Source: Rheinheimera pacifica (lineage in GTDB: Bacteria; Pseudomonadota; Gammaproteobacteria; Enterobacterales; Alteromonadaceae). Taken from it: DNA of 64,000 nucleotides. The translations under genes and the position numbers were made by a program. Shown here piece by piece: positions 8,253 to 15,765 of the stretch; position 1 is the stretch's first letter; every line of letters begins with the position of its first letter. The notes beneath the pieces were generated by a model. That model saw only the letters and a program-made list of their open reading frames with translations, made no database searches and was not told the DNA's origin. Where the stretch lies: contig NZ_FNXF01000001.1 in NCBI RefSeq assembly GCF_900108485.1, forward strand, positions 1 through 64,000, written 5' to 3'.

Positions 8253-10277
8253 ATGAGAAAACTGCACCTTATGCTGGTGCTGTGCCTGCTGCCACTTATG
8301 GCGTTGGCACAGGACGACAACAGCCTGAGCGTAGAGCGCTTGTGGCAACTGCAGCGCATAGGCTCGCCCGTGGCATCAAACGATGGCACTTATATTGTTG
8401 CACCGGTTACCAAATATGACGTTAAAGCCGACAAGGCGCATACCCAGTTGTGGCTGTTTAGTGCCGATGGCAAACAGCAAACACCACTTAGCGCCGAAGG
8501 CCTGCGTGCCAGCGAAGCCACTTTTTCGCCTGACGGCAAAACCTTAGCCTTTATCAGCCAGCGTGACAAAGACGACGCCGGGCAAATTTATCTGCTGCCA
8601 ATGGGTAAGCCCGGCGAAGCGCAGCGCTTAACGCAAGTGCCAACGGGTGTGCATGGTATTAAATGGGTGGGTAAACACCTGTATTTTATCAGCCGTGTCT
8701 GGCCGGGTAAAAGCTGGGACGACATGAGCGAACAGCTAAAAGCCGACAAAGATAAAAAAGTGTCGGCCCGGCAGTGGAATGCGCTGCCTTACTCGCAGTT
8801 TGACCACTGGATAGACGAAAACCGCCAGGCACATGTATTTCGTATAGCGGCCAGCGGCGGTGAGGTGCAGCCCGTTACCCAGCCACTGGGTTATGAATTA
8901 CCGCGCGCCAGCCAAAGTGCGTCCAGCTACGATATTGACAGCAAAGAGCAGTATATTGCTTTTACTGCCAACGGTTGGGATAACCAGGTAGATGCCAAAA
9001 TTGATATTTTTCTGGCCCGCATTGGTGGCGACAGCGCTGAAAATTTGACTACCGACAACCAGGCGCCGGATGCTAACCCCAGTTTCAGCCCGGACGGCAA
9101 AAGCCTGGCCTTTACCCGCCAGCGTATTCACGGTTTTTATGCCGATACCGCTAAATTAACTATTTATGATCTGGCCAGGAAAACCAGCCGTGAGTTAGCC
9201 GGCAACTGGGACCGTTCAGTCAGTAATTTTGTCTGGACAGCCGACAGCCGCGGTTTTTATAGCAGTATTGATGATGCGGCCACCCAGCGCCTGTACCATA
9301 TAGATGCTAAAAGCGGTAAAACCCGTGCTATTACCCAGGCCACCAGCTTTGGCCAACCGGTTTTAGCGGGCGGCAATACTCTGGTTGCTACCAACGACAG
9401 CTTTATGTACCCGGCGCGGCTGGTAACGGTAGATACCCGTAACGGCAAAACCACCCGGCTGGATAGCTTTAACGACGATATTCTGCGTAACACCGAACTG
9501 GGTAGTTATGAGTCGGTAACCTATAAAGGTGCTGAAGGTAAAGACATTCAAATGTGGGTGCATTACCCGGCTGGCTTTGATAAAAGCAAAAAATACCCGC
9601 TGTTTTTACTGATCCATGGCGGGCCGCACAACGCTACCGGCGACAACTTCAGCTACCGCTGGAATGCCCAGACCTTTGCCTCCTGGGGTTATGTTACTGC
9701 CTGGCCGAATTTTCATGGTTCAAGCGGTTTTGGCCAAGACTTTGCCGATGCGATAAACCCCGACTGGCGCACCAAACCGTTAGCCGATATTCAGGCAGCA
9801 ACCAAATGGTTTGAAAACCAAAGCTGGATTGATACCGATCGCATGGTAGCCGGTGGTGCCAGCTACGGCGGTTACTTAACCTCAGTACTGCTGGGTACCG
9901 AGCACCCGTTTAAAGCGCTGCTTATTCATGCTGCGGTATACAATATGTACTCGCAAATGGCGGCCGATTTTGCCGTGCATTCCACCCGTTTTGGCGGCTA
10001 CTGGGAAAACCCTGACATCTACAAAAACATATCGCCGCACTACCATGCCGACAAATTTAACACGCCAACCTTAGTGATCCACGGCCAGCTGGATTACCGT
10101 GTACCGGTAGGCCAGGGGTTTGAGTTGTTCCGTACGTTGCAAAGCCGTGGCGTAGAATCGCGGATGATTTACTTCCCCGACGAAAACCACTGGATCTTAA
10201 AACCGAATAACTCCATTTATTGGTATAACCAGGTAAAAGACTGGATGACCAAGTTCGCCGAACCCGGCGCCCGCTAA
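8253..10277 (+). CDS. Secreted S9-family prolyl oligopeptidase / dipeptidyl aminopeptidase
   Basis: A 674-residue exported serine peptidase. It starts with a signal peptide (MRKLHLMLVLCLLPLMALAQ) cut near residue 19-20. Residues about 25-410 form the beta-propeller with TolB/WD-like strands (FSPDGKTLAF and FSPDGKSLAFTRQ). The C-terminal 260 residues are the alpha/beta-hydrolase domain, with oxyanion segment IHGGPHN. The triad is Ser537 in GGASYGGYL, Asp614 in HGQLDYRVP and His646 in DENHW. It should cleave short peptides in the periplasm or outside, releasing dipeptides or acyl-amino acids for nutrition. It has its own gene unit ending in a strong terminator. GGGAG precedes the ATG. Confidence 0.9.
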   Translation: MRKLHLMLVLCLLPLMALAQDDNSLSVERLWQLQRIGSPVASNDGTYIVAPVTKYDVKADKAHTQLWLFSADGKQQTPLSAEGLRASEATFSPDGKTLAFISQRDKDDAGQIYLLPMGKPGEAQRLTQVPTGVHGIKWVGKHLYFISRVWPGKSWDDMSEQLKADKDKKVSARQWNALPYSQFDHWIDENRQAHVFRIAASGGEVQPVTQPLGYELPRASQSASSYDIDSKEQYIAFTANGWDNQVDAKIDIFLARIGGDSAENLTTDNQAPDANPSFSPDGKSLAFTRQRIHGFYADTAKLTIYDLARKTSRELAGNWDRSVSNFVWTADSRGFYSSIDDAATQRLYHIDAKSGKTRAITQATSFGQPVLAGGNTLVATNDSFMYPARLVTVDTRNGKTTRLDSFNDDILRNTELGSYESVTYKGAEGKDIQMWVHYPAGFDKSKKYPLFLLIHGGPHNATGDNFSYRWNAQTFASWGYVTAWPNFHGSSGFGQDFADAINPDWRTKPLADIQAATKWFENQSWIDTDRMVAGGASYGGYLTSVLLGTEHPFKALLIHAAVYNMYSQMAADFAVHSTRFGGYWENPDIYKNISPHYHADKFNTPTLVIHGQLDYRVPVGQGFELFRTLQSRGVESRMIYFPDENHWILKPNNSIYWYNQVKDWMTKFAEPGAR

Positions 10278-10289
10278 GGCTTAATATCA

Positions 10290-10312
10290 CGGCGCCTGCG
10301 GGCGCCGTTTTT
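10290..10312 (+). terminator. Rho-independent terminator of the S9 peptidase gene
   Basis: CGGCGCC-TGCG-GGCGCCG is a perfect 7-bp GC stem with a 4-base loop, followed by TTTTT. It sits 12 bases after the peptidase stop codon. Confidence 0.9.
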
Positions 10313-10407
10313 ACGTCAAGTATTTGCAAAAGAATCATTACGGCTACAACAAGACAGCCAAACCGGCTTATGTTACTTTCTGCTCAGGCTTTTTGTGGAG
10401 CATCGCA

Positions 10408-11034
10408 ATGTCATCATCCCCTTACCATTATTTTGATCATCAGCGTTTAACGCTGCAAAGCGGCAATAGCTTGCCGGCGGCGCAATCCTTGCTGCAACTG
10501 GCGGGTAATACCCAGCTGCTGGCGCAACTGGCAGCAGAGCCTGGCGCGCAGCAATTACTGGATGCCACAGAGCAAGCTTATCAGGCCGGTTACGAGCAGC
10601 AGGCCTCTACCGAATTTGAATTACAGGGGCTGGTTTTTGCCGGTATTGGCGATCCGCTGTTGCACATGGAACTGTTGTCGCAGGTATTACCAGCCTTTAA
10701 ACGGCAGCGCCATGGCGTGCCGGTTACGTTAATTACTTATGGTCTGGTGGCACCAAGCGAGGCCGCGGCGTTATGCCAGCAGTTAATTGAGCTGGAAGTA
10801 GAAAAGTTGGAAGTTTACCTGCCGGCCACTAATCCGCCGGCCTATCAGCAAGCGGTTAAACCAACACAATTGGGTTTTAGCGAAGTGTGCCAGTTTATTC
10901 ACACCGCCAGTGAGGCGGGGTTACAGGTTAGCTGCTTTGCCTATGCGCCGGTAGCACAACAAAGCGAATTGCGCGCGCTGGCGCTTGATTTAGGCGCCAG
11001 AGCTTTTGTGGTAAAGCCACTAGCTATTGTTTAA
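10408..11034 (+). CDS. Radical-SAM-fold protein lacking the iron-sulfur cysteine motif (TatD-linked rSAM-like)
   Basis: A 208-residue protein. I chose the ATG at 10408, which has GGAG 8 bases upstream, over a TTG at 10324. The middle and C-terminal parts resemble the radical SAM barrel of the TatD-linked family: LVFAGIGDPLLHMELLSQVL corresponds to the GGEPLL strand. Later segments are VPVTLITYG, VEKLEVYLPATNPPAYQQAV and GLQVSCFAYAP. The N-terminal part that should carry CxxxCxxC is replaced by a Gln/Ala-rich helix without cysteines. It therefore probably cannot hold the usual 4Fe-4S cluster and may be a degenerate or regulatory paralogue. Its 3' end overlaps the convergent parE gene by 15 bp. 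Confidence 0.5.
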   Translation: MSSSPYHYFDHQRLTLQSGNSLPAAQSLLQLAGNTQLLAQLAAEPGAQQLLDATEQAYQAGYEQQASTEFELQGLVFAGIGDPLLHMELLSQVLPAFKRQRHGVPVTLITYGLVAPSEAAALCQQLIELEVEKLEVYLPATNPPAYQQAVKPTQLGFSEVCQFIHTASEAGLQVSCFAYAPVAQQSELRALALDLGARAFVVKPLAIV

Positions 11035-11310
11035 CCAATCTTCATGCGCGTGGCGCACGCGAACAATAAAAATACTGTTGTCATCTTCAAGTTGGTAAAT
11101 AACCAGGTGTGAACCGACAGGATGCAGCCGCACAGGTGGGATAAGTTCTTCACGCACAGGCGCGGCTTGCGGGTTGTCAGACAAAAACTCAAAAGTAGTG
11201 GTTAATTGCTGGTGGTAACGCTGCGCCTGAGCCAGGCCAAACTGTTCTGCACCGGCAACAAAAATAGCAATTATATCTTCTTCAGCTTTGTTGCTAAGAA
11301 TATAAGCCAT
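11020..11310 (-). CDS. parE: ParE/RelE-superfamily toxin
   Basis: A 96-residue toxin of the ParE branch of the RelE/ParE superfamily: MAYILSNKAEEDIIAIF at the start, FGLAQAQRYHQQL in helix 2, RLHPVGSHLVIYQLED in the core strands and IFIVRVRHAHEDW at the end. ParE proteins usually poison DNA gyrase. The gene follows the antitoxin gene with a 3-bp gap, the normal order for parDE, and the antitoxin-toxin complex should repress their promoter upstream of 11553. The last 15 bp overlap the convergent gene at 10408-11034. The protein appears intact. Confidence 0.88.
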   Translation of the reverse strand: MAYILSNKAEEDIIAIFVAGAEQFGLAQAQRYHQQLTTTFEFLSDNPQAAPVREELIPPVRLHPVGSHLVIYQLEDDNSIFIVRVRHAHEDWLNNS

Positions 11311-11313
11311 GCG

Positions 11314-11553
11314 TTATTGCGCCAGTTTCGCCATGGCCGCTGCTTCCAGCTGCGCCATAGTGCGGTGTCCCCGGCCACTGTTAATGCCTTCATCAACTAA
11401 CTGCTGCAGGTGGGCGGCTTTGGCTGTCCGTTCCTGATCTCGCCGAATAAGGTCCCGCACGTAGTCGCTGGCATTGCTGTAACGTCCGGTTTGTGCTTGT
11501 TGTTCTACCCAATGCTTCATGCCATCGGGTAGTGATACGTTCATGGTTGCCAT
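11314..11553 (-). CDS. parD: ParD-family antitoxin
   Basis: A 79-residue antitoxin of the CC2985/ParD type. The N-terminal half is a ribbon-helix-helix DNA-binding fold (MATMNVSLPDGMKHWVEQQA, then YSNASDYVRDLIRRD). The C-terminal half is a charged, flexible toxin-binding tail ending in RTMAQLEAAAMAKLAQ. It neutralises the ParE encoded 3 bp downstream and should autorepress the pair. The module probably stabilises this chromosomal segment or acts in stress. Confidence 0.9.
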   Translation of the reverse strand: MATMNVSLPDGMKHWVEQQAQTGRYSNASDYVRDLIRRDQERTAKAAHLQQLVDEGINSGRGHRTMAQLEAAAMAKLAQ

Positions 11554-11663
11554 TGGCTTGTCTCAGTTACTGCCGTTAAGCTAATTGTGCTGTTATGGCA
11601 AACTTTGTCAAGTTTGCTCATCAGTCTTAGGCCAACCAGGCACAACTATGGCTTAAGTTAAAT

Positions 11664-12458
11664 TTAACGCCTGGCTGCTGCCGGCTTTACTCTGGTGTCA
11701 TATAAGTGCTGCAGCGCTTCGGTTATCGTCATATCGGCGTTTTCACTCAGGTAACGCTCGACTTGTTTATGCACAAAAATCACCGCTTGTTTATGCTGTT
11801 TGGCAAAGGCGGCGCATTGCTGTTTTAGCTGCTGGTTAAATTCTTTTTCTGCCACTTGCTGATGAATGGCCTGGATCGCCTGCTCAAAGCTGTTGCCGTT
11901 ATCGGCAAAAGCTTCTTTTAAGGCGTTTTTCGGGATGCGGTAAGCTTTACTGGCAAAATCCAGTGCTTCACGAAAGCTATCAAAGCACTCGCCAAACACG
12001 TCAAACTGCAACGGGGTGCTATCGTGCACCTGCTGGCTAATACCACCGGCTTCATAGTCAAAACCAAAAAAGTTAAGCCGCTCGGTGGTTTCCGCGCCCA
12101 GTTTTAACCCCGCTTCAATACTGTGACGCAGGCTAAAATCTAACGCCGCTAACTCATCCACTGTCCACATGTCATAAATGCTCAGCGCCTTGGCATACTT
12201 TTTAGCCAGTTTGGTTTTGGCAAATTTGTGCCGCTCATCCAAAGTGCCGGCTTTGCAGGGTTTAACCAGCTCATGGCATTCATTACAAACCGGAATTTTT
12301 AAAAACTCACTGGCCTCGCGCGTGGCCAGGTAAAACTCCAGATACTGTTGCGGCGGCGCATAGTCGTGCTTAGCGGCAATACAGCCGCAATAAAAGCAGG
12401 TATTAAAGTGGTTGCTACGGGTGGGTACCAGCAAATGGTAATCCGTAGCTGCGGCCAT
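11664..12458 (-). CDS. Conserved hypothetical protein with a four-cysteine zinc-finger-like N-terminus
   Basis: A 264-residue cytosolic protein that I cannot assign. Residues 15-55 contain CFYCG and, about 35 residues later, CNECHE, a likely zinc-binding treble-clef of the kind found in HNH/McrA-like proteins. No clear catalytic His-Asn-His set follows. The rest is helical and charged, with KFAKTKLAKKYAKAL and a C-terminal Gln/Lys-rich helix. It lies alone between parD and the decayed pair at 12650-12999. It could bind nucleic acid, but this is only a guess from the cysteine pattern. Confidence 0.5.
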   Translation of the reverse strand: MAAATDYHLLVPTRSNHFNTCFYCGCIAAKHDYAPPQQYLEFYLATREASEFLKIPVCNECHELVKPCKAGTLDERHKFAKTKLAKKYAKALSIYDMWTVDELAALDFSLRHSIEAGLKLGAETTERLNFFGFDYEAGGISQQVHDSTPLQFDVFGECFDSFREALDFASKAYRIPKNALKEAFADNGNSFEQAIQAIHQQVAEKEFNQQLKQQCAAFAKQHKQAVIFVHKQVERYLSENADMTITEALQHLYDTRVKPAAARR

Positions 12459-12649
12459 CGCGTCCTCTGAAGTTCGAAAATTATAAGCACAACCGCTGTG
12501 CGCTAGATATCAGCTGGCAGCAAGATAGCATAAGGAGGCGCTGGTTTGGTTGTTAATATTCACGTCCAGGTTTAAAGAACTGCTTGGTTGCACCCGCGCT
12601 CCCTGGCACACTGGTAGTTAGAAAAGTAAGGCAAACTAGGCGGTTACGG

Positions 12650-12808
12650 ATGGCGTTGGAAACTTATCTGCGTAAATTCCGTGAATTAAATACCATGCAC
12701 CTGCAAGGGCATAATAAACCGCATAAAGTGTGTATGTTGTTGGCGGTGATGGATTTGATTGAATGTGGTGTGATTGGCGAGAATCGCATTGAGTTTAATG
12801 AGGCTTTA
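12650..12808 (+). pseudogene. 5' fragment of an HNH / McrA-type restriction endonuclease gene
   Basis: From the ATG at 12650 the product reads METYLRKF-like (MALETYLRKFRELNT), then NKPHKVCMLLAVMDLIECG and ENRIEFNEAL. This matches the start of a family of putative restriction endonucleases (pattern APHKPxLLLAVLD.I..G.I..N.I), whose N-terminal part I believe is related to the sulfur-recognition domain of ScoMcrA-type proteins. The frame stops after about 60 residues, while the family needs about 250-300. It meets a decayed methyltransferase gene head-on near 12808, so the remainder was deleted. Confidence 0.5.
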
Positions 12809-12999
12809 ACATTCGTCCGATCCGGTCGTTGATCACAGCTTCTCCAGCTTTTAAGTGCACACAGTTCAGGCAGTTGAGAGAGCATATAGGTTAAGCGCAA
12901 CTCATCAAAGCCATACAGCGCAGTCATATCAATCTGATCAGTTGCTAAAACAAAGTCAGCTGCATTCTGGTTGTAATAATCTATTGTTTCAGATGACAT
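12809..12999 (-). pseudogene. Internally deleted SAM-dependent methyltransferase gene
   Basis: On the complementary strand the ATG at 12999 begins MSSETIDYYNQNAADFVLAT and reaches IDMTALYG, the N-terminus of a class I SAM methyltransferase family. It then jumps directly to FDELRLTYMLSQLPEL and LKSWRSCDQRPDR, which resembles the C-terminus of the same family (FDE..L..LL..FPEL...W...D.RP.R). The SAM-binding core, about 130 residues with the DxGxGxG motif, is missing, and the frame stays open across the joint. The extreme C-terminus is lost at the junction with the convergent nuclease fragment. It is not functional as a methyltransferase. Confidence 0.5.
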
Positions 13000-13130
13000 T
13001 TGCCCGGCTATTATTTTTTGATAAACGCTTTGATAGTACATGCGTTTTTTCCTGTTTTAAAGGACTAGATCCTGACGCTGCGTAGTGTAATCTACAAGCA
13101 AGCTAAAACGGGTTTTGCAGGTGTACCTTG

Positions 13131-13613
13131 ATGGTAGAACATATTTTTAAAAGCAGCCGCTTTTTGGTATTGGTTACGGTGCTGGTGTGTGCTGTTGCTG
13201 CTGTGTTGTTATACGCTGCCAGTGTCAATATTGTGTTTCATGTGGTGCTGGATACCGTTAGTAGCATGCCGCAATCTGCCGATGGTGGTAAACGCCTGGC
13301 AGTAAAACTGTTAAAAATACTAGATACGCTGCTGATTGCGGTTACCTTTCAGATTATTGCTGTGGCGCTGTACCGCTTGTTTATCGCCAATCAGCCGCTG
13401 CTGCCGAATAGCTTTTTAACGTCACTACAAATTAATAATTTTCATGATTTAAAAGTCACCTTAATACAGGTGGCGATGGTGATTCTGGTAGTGTTGTTTT
13501 TAGAGCAGGCTGTGGAAGTTGGGGCGACGCTGGAAACGCTGTATTTTGGCCTGGCAGCTGCGGTGGTGATCGTCGCGGGGGTGTACGCCACGGTTAGTAT
13601 GAAAGAACATTAG
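13131..13613 (+). CDS. UPF0114/YqhA-family inner membrane protein
   Basis: A 160-residue protein with about four transmembrane helices: residues about 10-35 (FLVLVTVLVCAVAAVLLYAA), 65-85 (LLIAVTFQIIAVALYRLF), 108-128 and 133-153. Length and the internal LLKILDTLLIA...YRLF segment match the YqhA/UPF0114 family, whose function is unknown. The track of in-frame starts offers TTG at 13128, but the ATG right after it at 13131 is the better start. It is transcribed alone. No regulatory signal is obvious. Confidence 0.65.
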   Translation: MVEHIFKSSRFLVLVTVLVCAVAAVLLYAASVNIVFHVVLDTVSSMPQSADGGKRLAVKLLKILDTLLIAVTFQIIAVALYRLFIANQPLLPNSFLTSLQINNFHDLKVTLIQVAMVILVVLFLEQAVEVGATLETLYFGLAAAVVIVAGVYATVSMKEH

Positions 13614-13930
13614 GTTGGCACCGCTATCAGCCGTCATTTGAGTTTTGCCACATATAAACAAACTAACCCCACGGCTTTGGCGTGTAGCTTAACTTTTTAA
13701 TAGTTTTGGGGGTTTAAGGCGGCCGGTCCCTCCGTGCTGTTTTTTTACCAGTAGCAACGCTGCATGGCAGGAAAAAAATCCACTATTTGTGTAAAAACTA
13801 CAGAAGCAAAATAAGGAGCTTTTTAAATACTTTAATAAAAACAATATTGTATGGTTGGTTTGTTTTTTGCTGGCATAAAGTTGAATAAGGTTGCAGATAT
13901 CAACTAACCCTTAACGACAGGAGCTTGCAC
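13614..13930. other. Non-coding stretch between two small membrane-protein genes
   Basis: These 317 bp hold no credible gene. The left half is mixed and includes a T7 run after CCGTGCTG near 13740 without a good stem. The right half is AT-rich and ends with AGGAG before the next start, so it likely holds that gene's promoter. I see no riboswitch or repeat. Confidence 0.4.
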
Positions 13931-13931
13931 C

Positions 13932-14345
13932 ATGTACAGGTATATGAAATCTACATTTATGTTGGCTGCACCGGTGCTGGTGTATCTGAGCATTTATACC
14001 GTTGGTGTTGTTGTCGGTAATAATGTTTTTAATTATGTCGCAGTTTACATGGCGGCCTGTTGTGCCATGTTGATGTTGTTCTTTATTACCCGCGACAACG
14101 ATGATTATAAAAATGCCTTAGCTGCAGTTGGTCTGGGCGCTTGTGTATTTTTTGCGTCATCTTATATGGTGCAGGCACTGGACCAGAAATCTTACCCGCG
14201 GCCGGCATATTCTGAAACCACAGCCGTATTAGCAAATGCCACTATTCAGCCCTGGTTGGCCAACTGGGTATCAGACACCCAGCCATCGGACAGTAAGCCG
14301 GCTGTAGCACCCTCCCCGGAAGACGCTGAGCCGCTTACACAGTAA
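13932..14345 (+). CDS. Small hypothetical membrane protein
   Basis: A 137-residue protein with three hydrophobic segments: about 8-29 (FMLAAPVLVYLSIYTVGVVV), 34-54 (YVAVYMAACCAMLMLFF) and 62-82 (ALAAVGLGACVFFASSYMV). They are followed by a hydrophilic, proline-rich tail ending in PSPEDAEPLTQ. AGGAG lies 9 bases upstream of the ATG. I do not recognise the family, and the neighbours (YqhA-like protein, efflux pump) give no functional hint. Confidence 0.5.
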   Translation: MYRYMKSTFMLAAPVLVYLSIYTVGVVVGNNVFNYVAVYMAACCAMLMLFFITRDNDDYKNALAAVGLGACVFFASSYMVQALDQKSYPRPAYSETTAVLANATIQPWLANWVSDTQPSDSKPAVAPSPEDAEPLTQ

Positions 14346-14504
14346 TAAGTACTATAAAACAGGCACTACAGCAGCCGGCGCTAGGCCAGCCCGGCGCCAC
14401 TGCTGCTTTGCTCTGACGAGACTATACTGGACATTACTATCCTGAACATTTTTGCTGTTGGTCAGCGTTTTTGCACCGTTGGTCGCGCAGCGATTAGTTC
14501 ACGC

Positions 14505-14533
14505 TTGATTACATACAGGCCTGTATGTATATT
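14505..14533 (+). promoter_or_regulatory. Efflux-pump promoter with embedded TetR/AcrR-type operator
   Basis: TTGATT (-35, 14505-14510) and TATATT (-10, 14528-14533) are separated by exactly 17 bp. The perfect 20-bp palindrome TACATACAGGCCTGTATGTA occupies 14510-14529, filling the spacer. Its TACATACA half-site resembles the E. coli AcrR operator. A repressor bound there would block RNA polymerase directly. The likely repressor is the TetR-family protein encoded at 21879-22496. Confidence 0.8.
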
Positions 14534-14595
14534 GCCAGTCTTATTCTGCCTATGCTGTGCACAGCGTATTGGGGCAGTGTCTCACAGGAGTTTGT

Positions 14596-15750
14596 ATGCG
14601 TGTAAATATGAAGCTGTTAAGTGCATCAGTGCTGGCCGTGTTATTGGTAGCCTGTAGCGAACCGGAGCAAGCCGGAGCACAGGGGGCAGCCACGCCCGAG
14701 GTTGAGGTGGTCACAATAAGCCAGTCGTCTGTGGCGTTAACTACTGAATTACCGGGCCGCACTACGGATTATCGTCAGGCTGAGATCCGCCCGCAGGTAA
14801 ACGGGATTTTAAAACAGCGTTTATTTACTGAAGGCCAGCTGGTTGAAGCGGGCCAGGTACTTTATAAAATTGATGCCGCGCCTTACCAGGCAGCACTGGC
14901 CAATGCCAAAGCCAACCTTACCAGCAGCAAAGCCGTGCAGCACAATGCCAAGCTTAAAGCCGACCGTTTTAAAGGTTTGCTCGGTGGCAAAGCAGTAAGC
15001 CAGCAGGATTTTGATGATGCCCAGGCCACATTGATGCAGGCTGATGCCGCAGTAGCCAGCAGTGAAGCAGCGCTGCAAACTGCGCAGATTAACCTGAATT
15101 ACACCGAAATCACCGCGCCGATTGCCGGCCAGATTGGCCGCTCTGCTGTTACTGAAGGCGCGCTGTTAACAGCAAACCAAACTCAGGTAATGGCTACCAT
15201 TCGCCAGTTAGACCCGATTTATGTTGATTTAACCCAATCGAGCAGTGAGTTGTTGCGGTTAAAACGCCAACACAGCGGCGACAATAGCGAAAAAGTCAGC
15301 GTAGATTTATTACTGGATGATGGCAGTGAATATGCGCACAAAGGCAGCCTGCAGTTTTCTGAAGTGAATGTAGACCCCAGCACCGGTATGGTAACGCTGC
15401 GGGCGGTGTTTCCGAATGAAAGCGGCGATTTACTGCCAGGCATGTTTGTGCGGGCGCGCCTGCACCATGGTAATGACGACAATGCGTTGTTAGTGCCGCA
15501 AGCGGCGGTTAGCCGCACGCCAAAAGGCCAGGCGTCGGTAATGCTGGTAAACAGTGAAAACAAAGTAGAAGCCCGGGTGATTGAAACCGGCCGTACTGTT
15601 GAGCAAAGCTGGCAGGTGCTGTCGGGCCTTAAAGCCGGTGAAAAAGTGATTGTGGCAGGCCTGCAAAAAGTGCAGCCGGGTGCCACGGTTAAAGTGGTTA
15701 CAGCGCAAGCTGCTACTAAAAACGACGCCGCTAATACTGCTGCGCAGTAA
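14596..15750 (+). CDS. acrA: RND efflux periplasmic adaptor lipoprotein (AcrA/MexA family)
   Basis: A 384-residue membrane-fusion protein. I chose the ATG at 14596, which has AGGAG close upstream; the frame also contains an earlier ATG at 14557. The lipobox LLVAC puts the lipidated cysteine at residue 20, so it is anchored in the inner membrane facing the periplasm. The order is half-lipoyl domain (PGRTTDYRQAEIRPQVNG), alpha-hairpin coiled coil (about 90-165), second half-lipoyl (INLNYTEITAPIAGQIG), beta-barrel and C-terminal membrane-proximal domain. It links the RND permease encoded 15 bp downstream to an outer-membrane channel. No TolC/OprM gene lies nearby, so the channel must be encoded elsewhere. 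Transcription should depend on the palindrome-bearing promoter at 14505. Confidence 0.93.
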   Translation: MRVNMKLLSASVLAVLLVACSEPEQAGAQGAATPEVEVVTISQSSVALTTELPGRTTDYRQAEIRPQVNGILKQRLFTEGQLVEAGQVLYKIDAAPYQAALANAKANLTSSKAVQHNAKLKADRFKGLLGGKAVSQQDFDDAQATLMQADAAVASSEAALQTAQINLNYTEITAPIAGQIGRSAVTEGALLTANQTQVMATIRQLDPIYVDLTQSSSELLRLKRQHSGDNSEKVSVDLLLDDGSEYAHKGSLQFSEVNVDPSTGMVTLRAVFPNESGDLLPGMFVRARLHHGNDDNALLVPQAAVSRTPKGQASVMLVNSENKVEARVIETGRTVEQSWQVLSGLKAGEKVIVAGLQKVQPGATVKVVTAQAATKNDAANTAAQ

Positions 15751-15765
15751 ATTCAGGAGTAGCAG

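Noticed and set aside
7935-8256. Short overlapping open frames on both strands upstream of the S9 peptidase gene
   Set aside because: They are translations of the tandem structured repeats; their repeated peptides mirror the DNA repeat rather than a protein.
12584-12649. Upstream extension of the nuclease fragment
   Set aside because: Family similarity begins only at the ATG at 12650; the extension is chance open frame.
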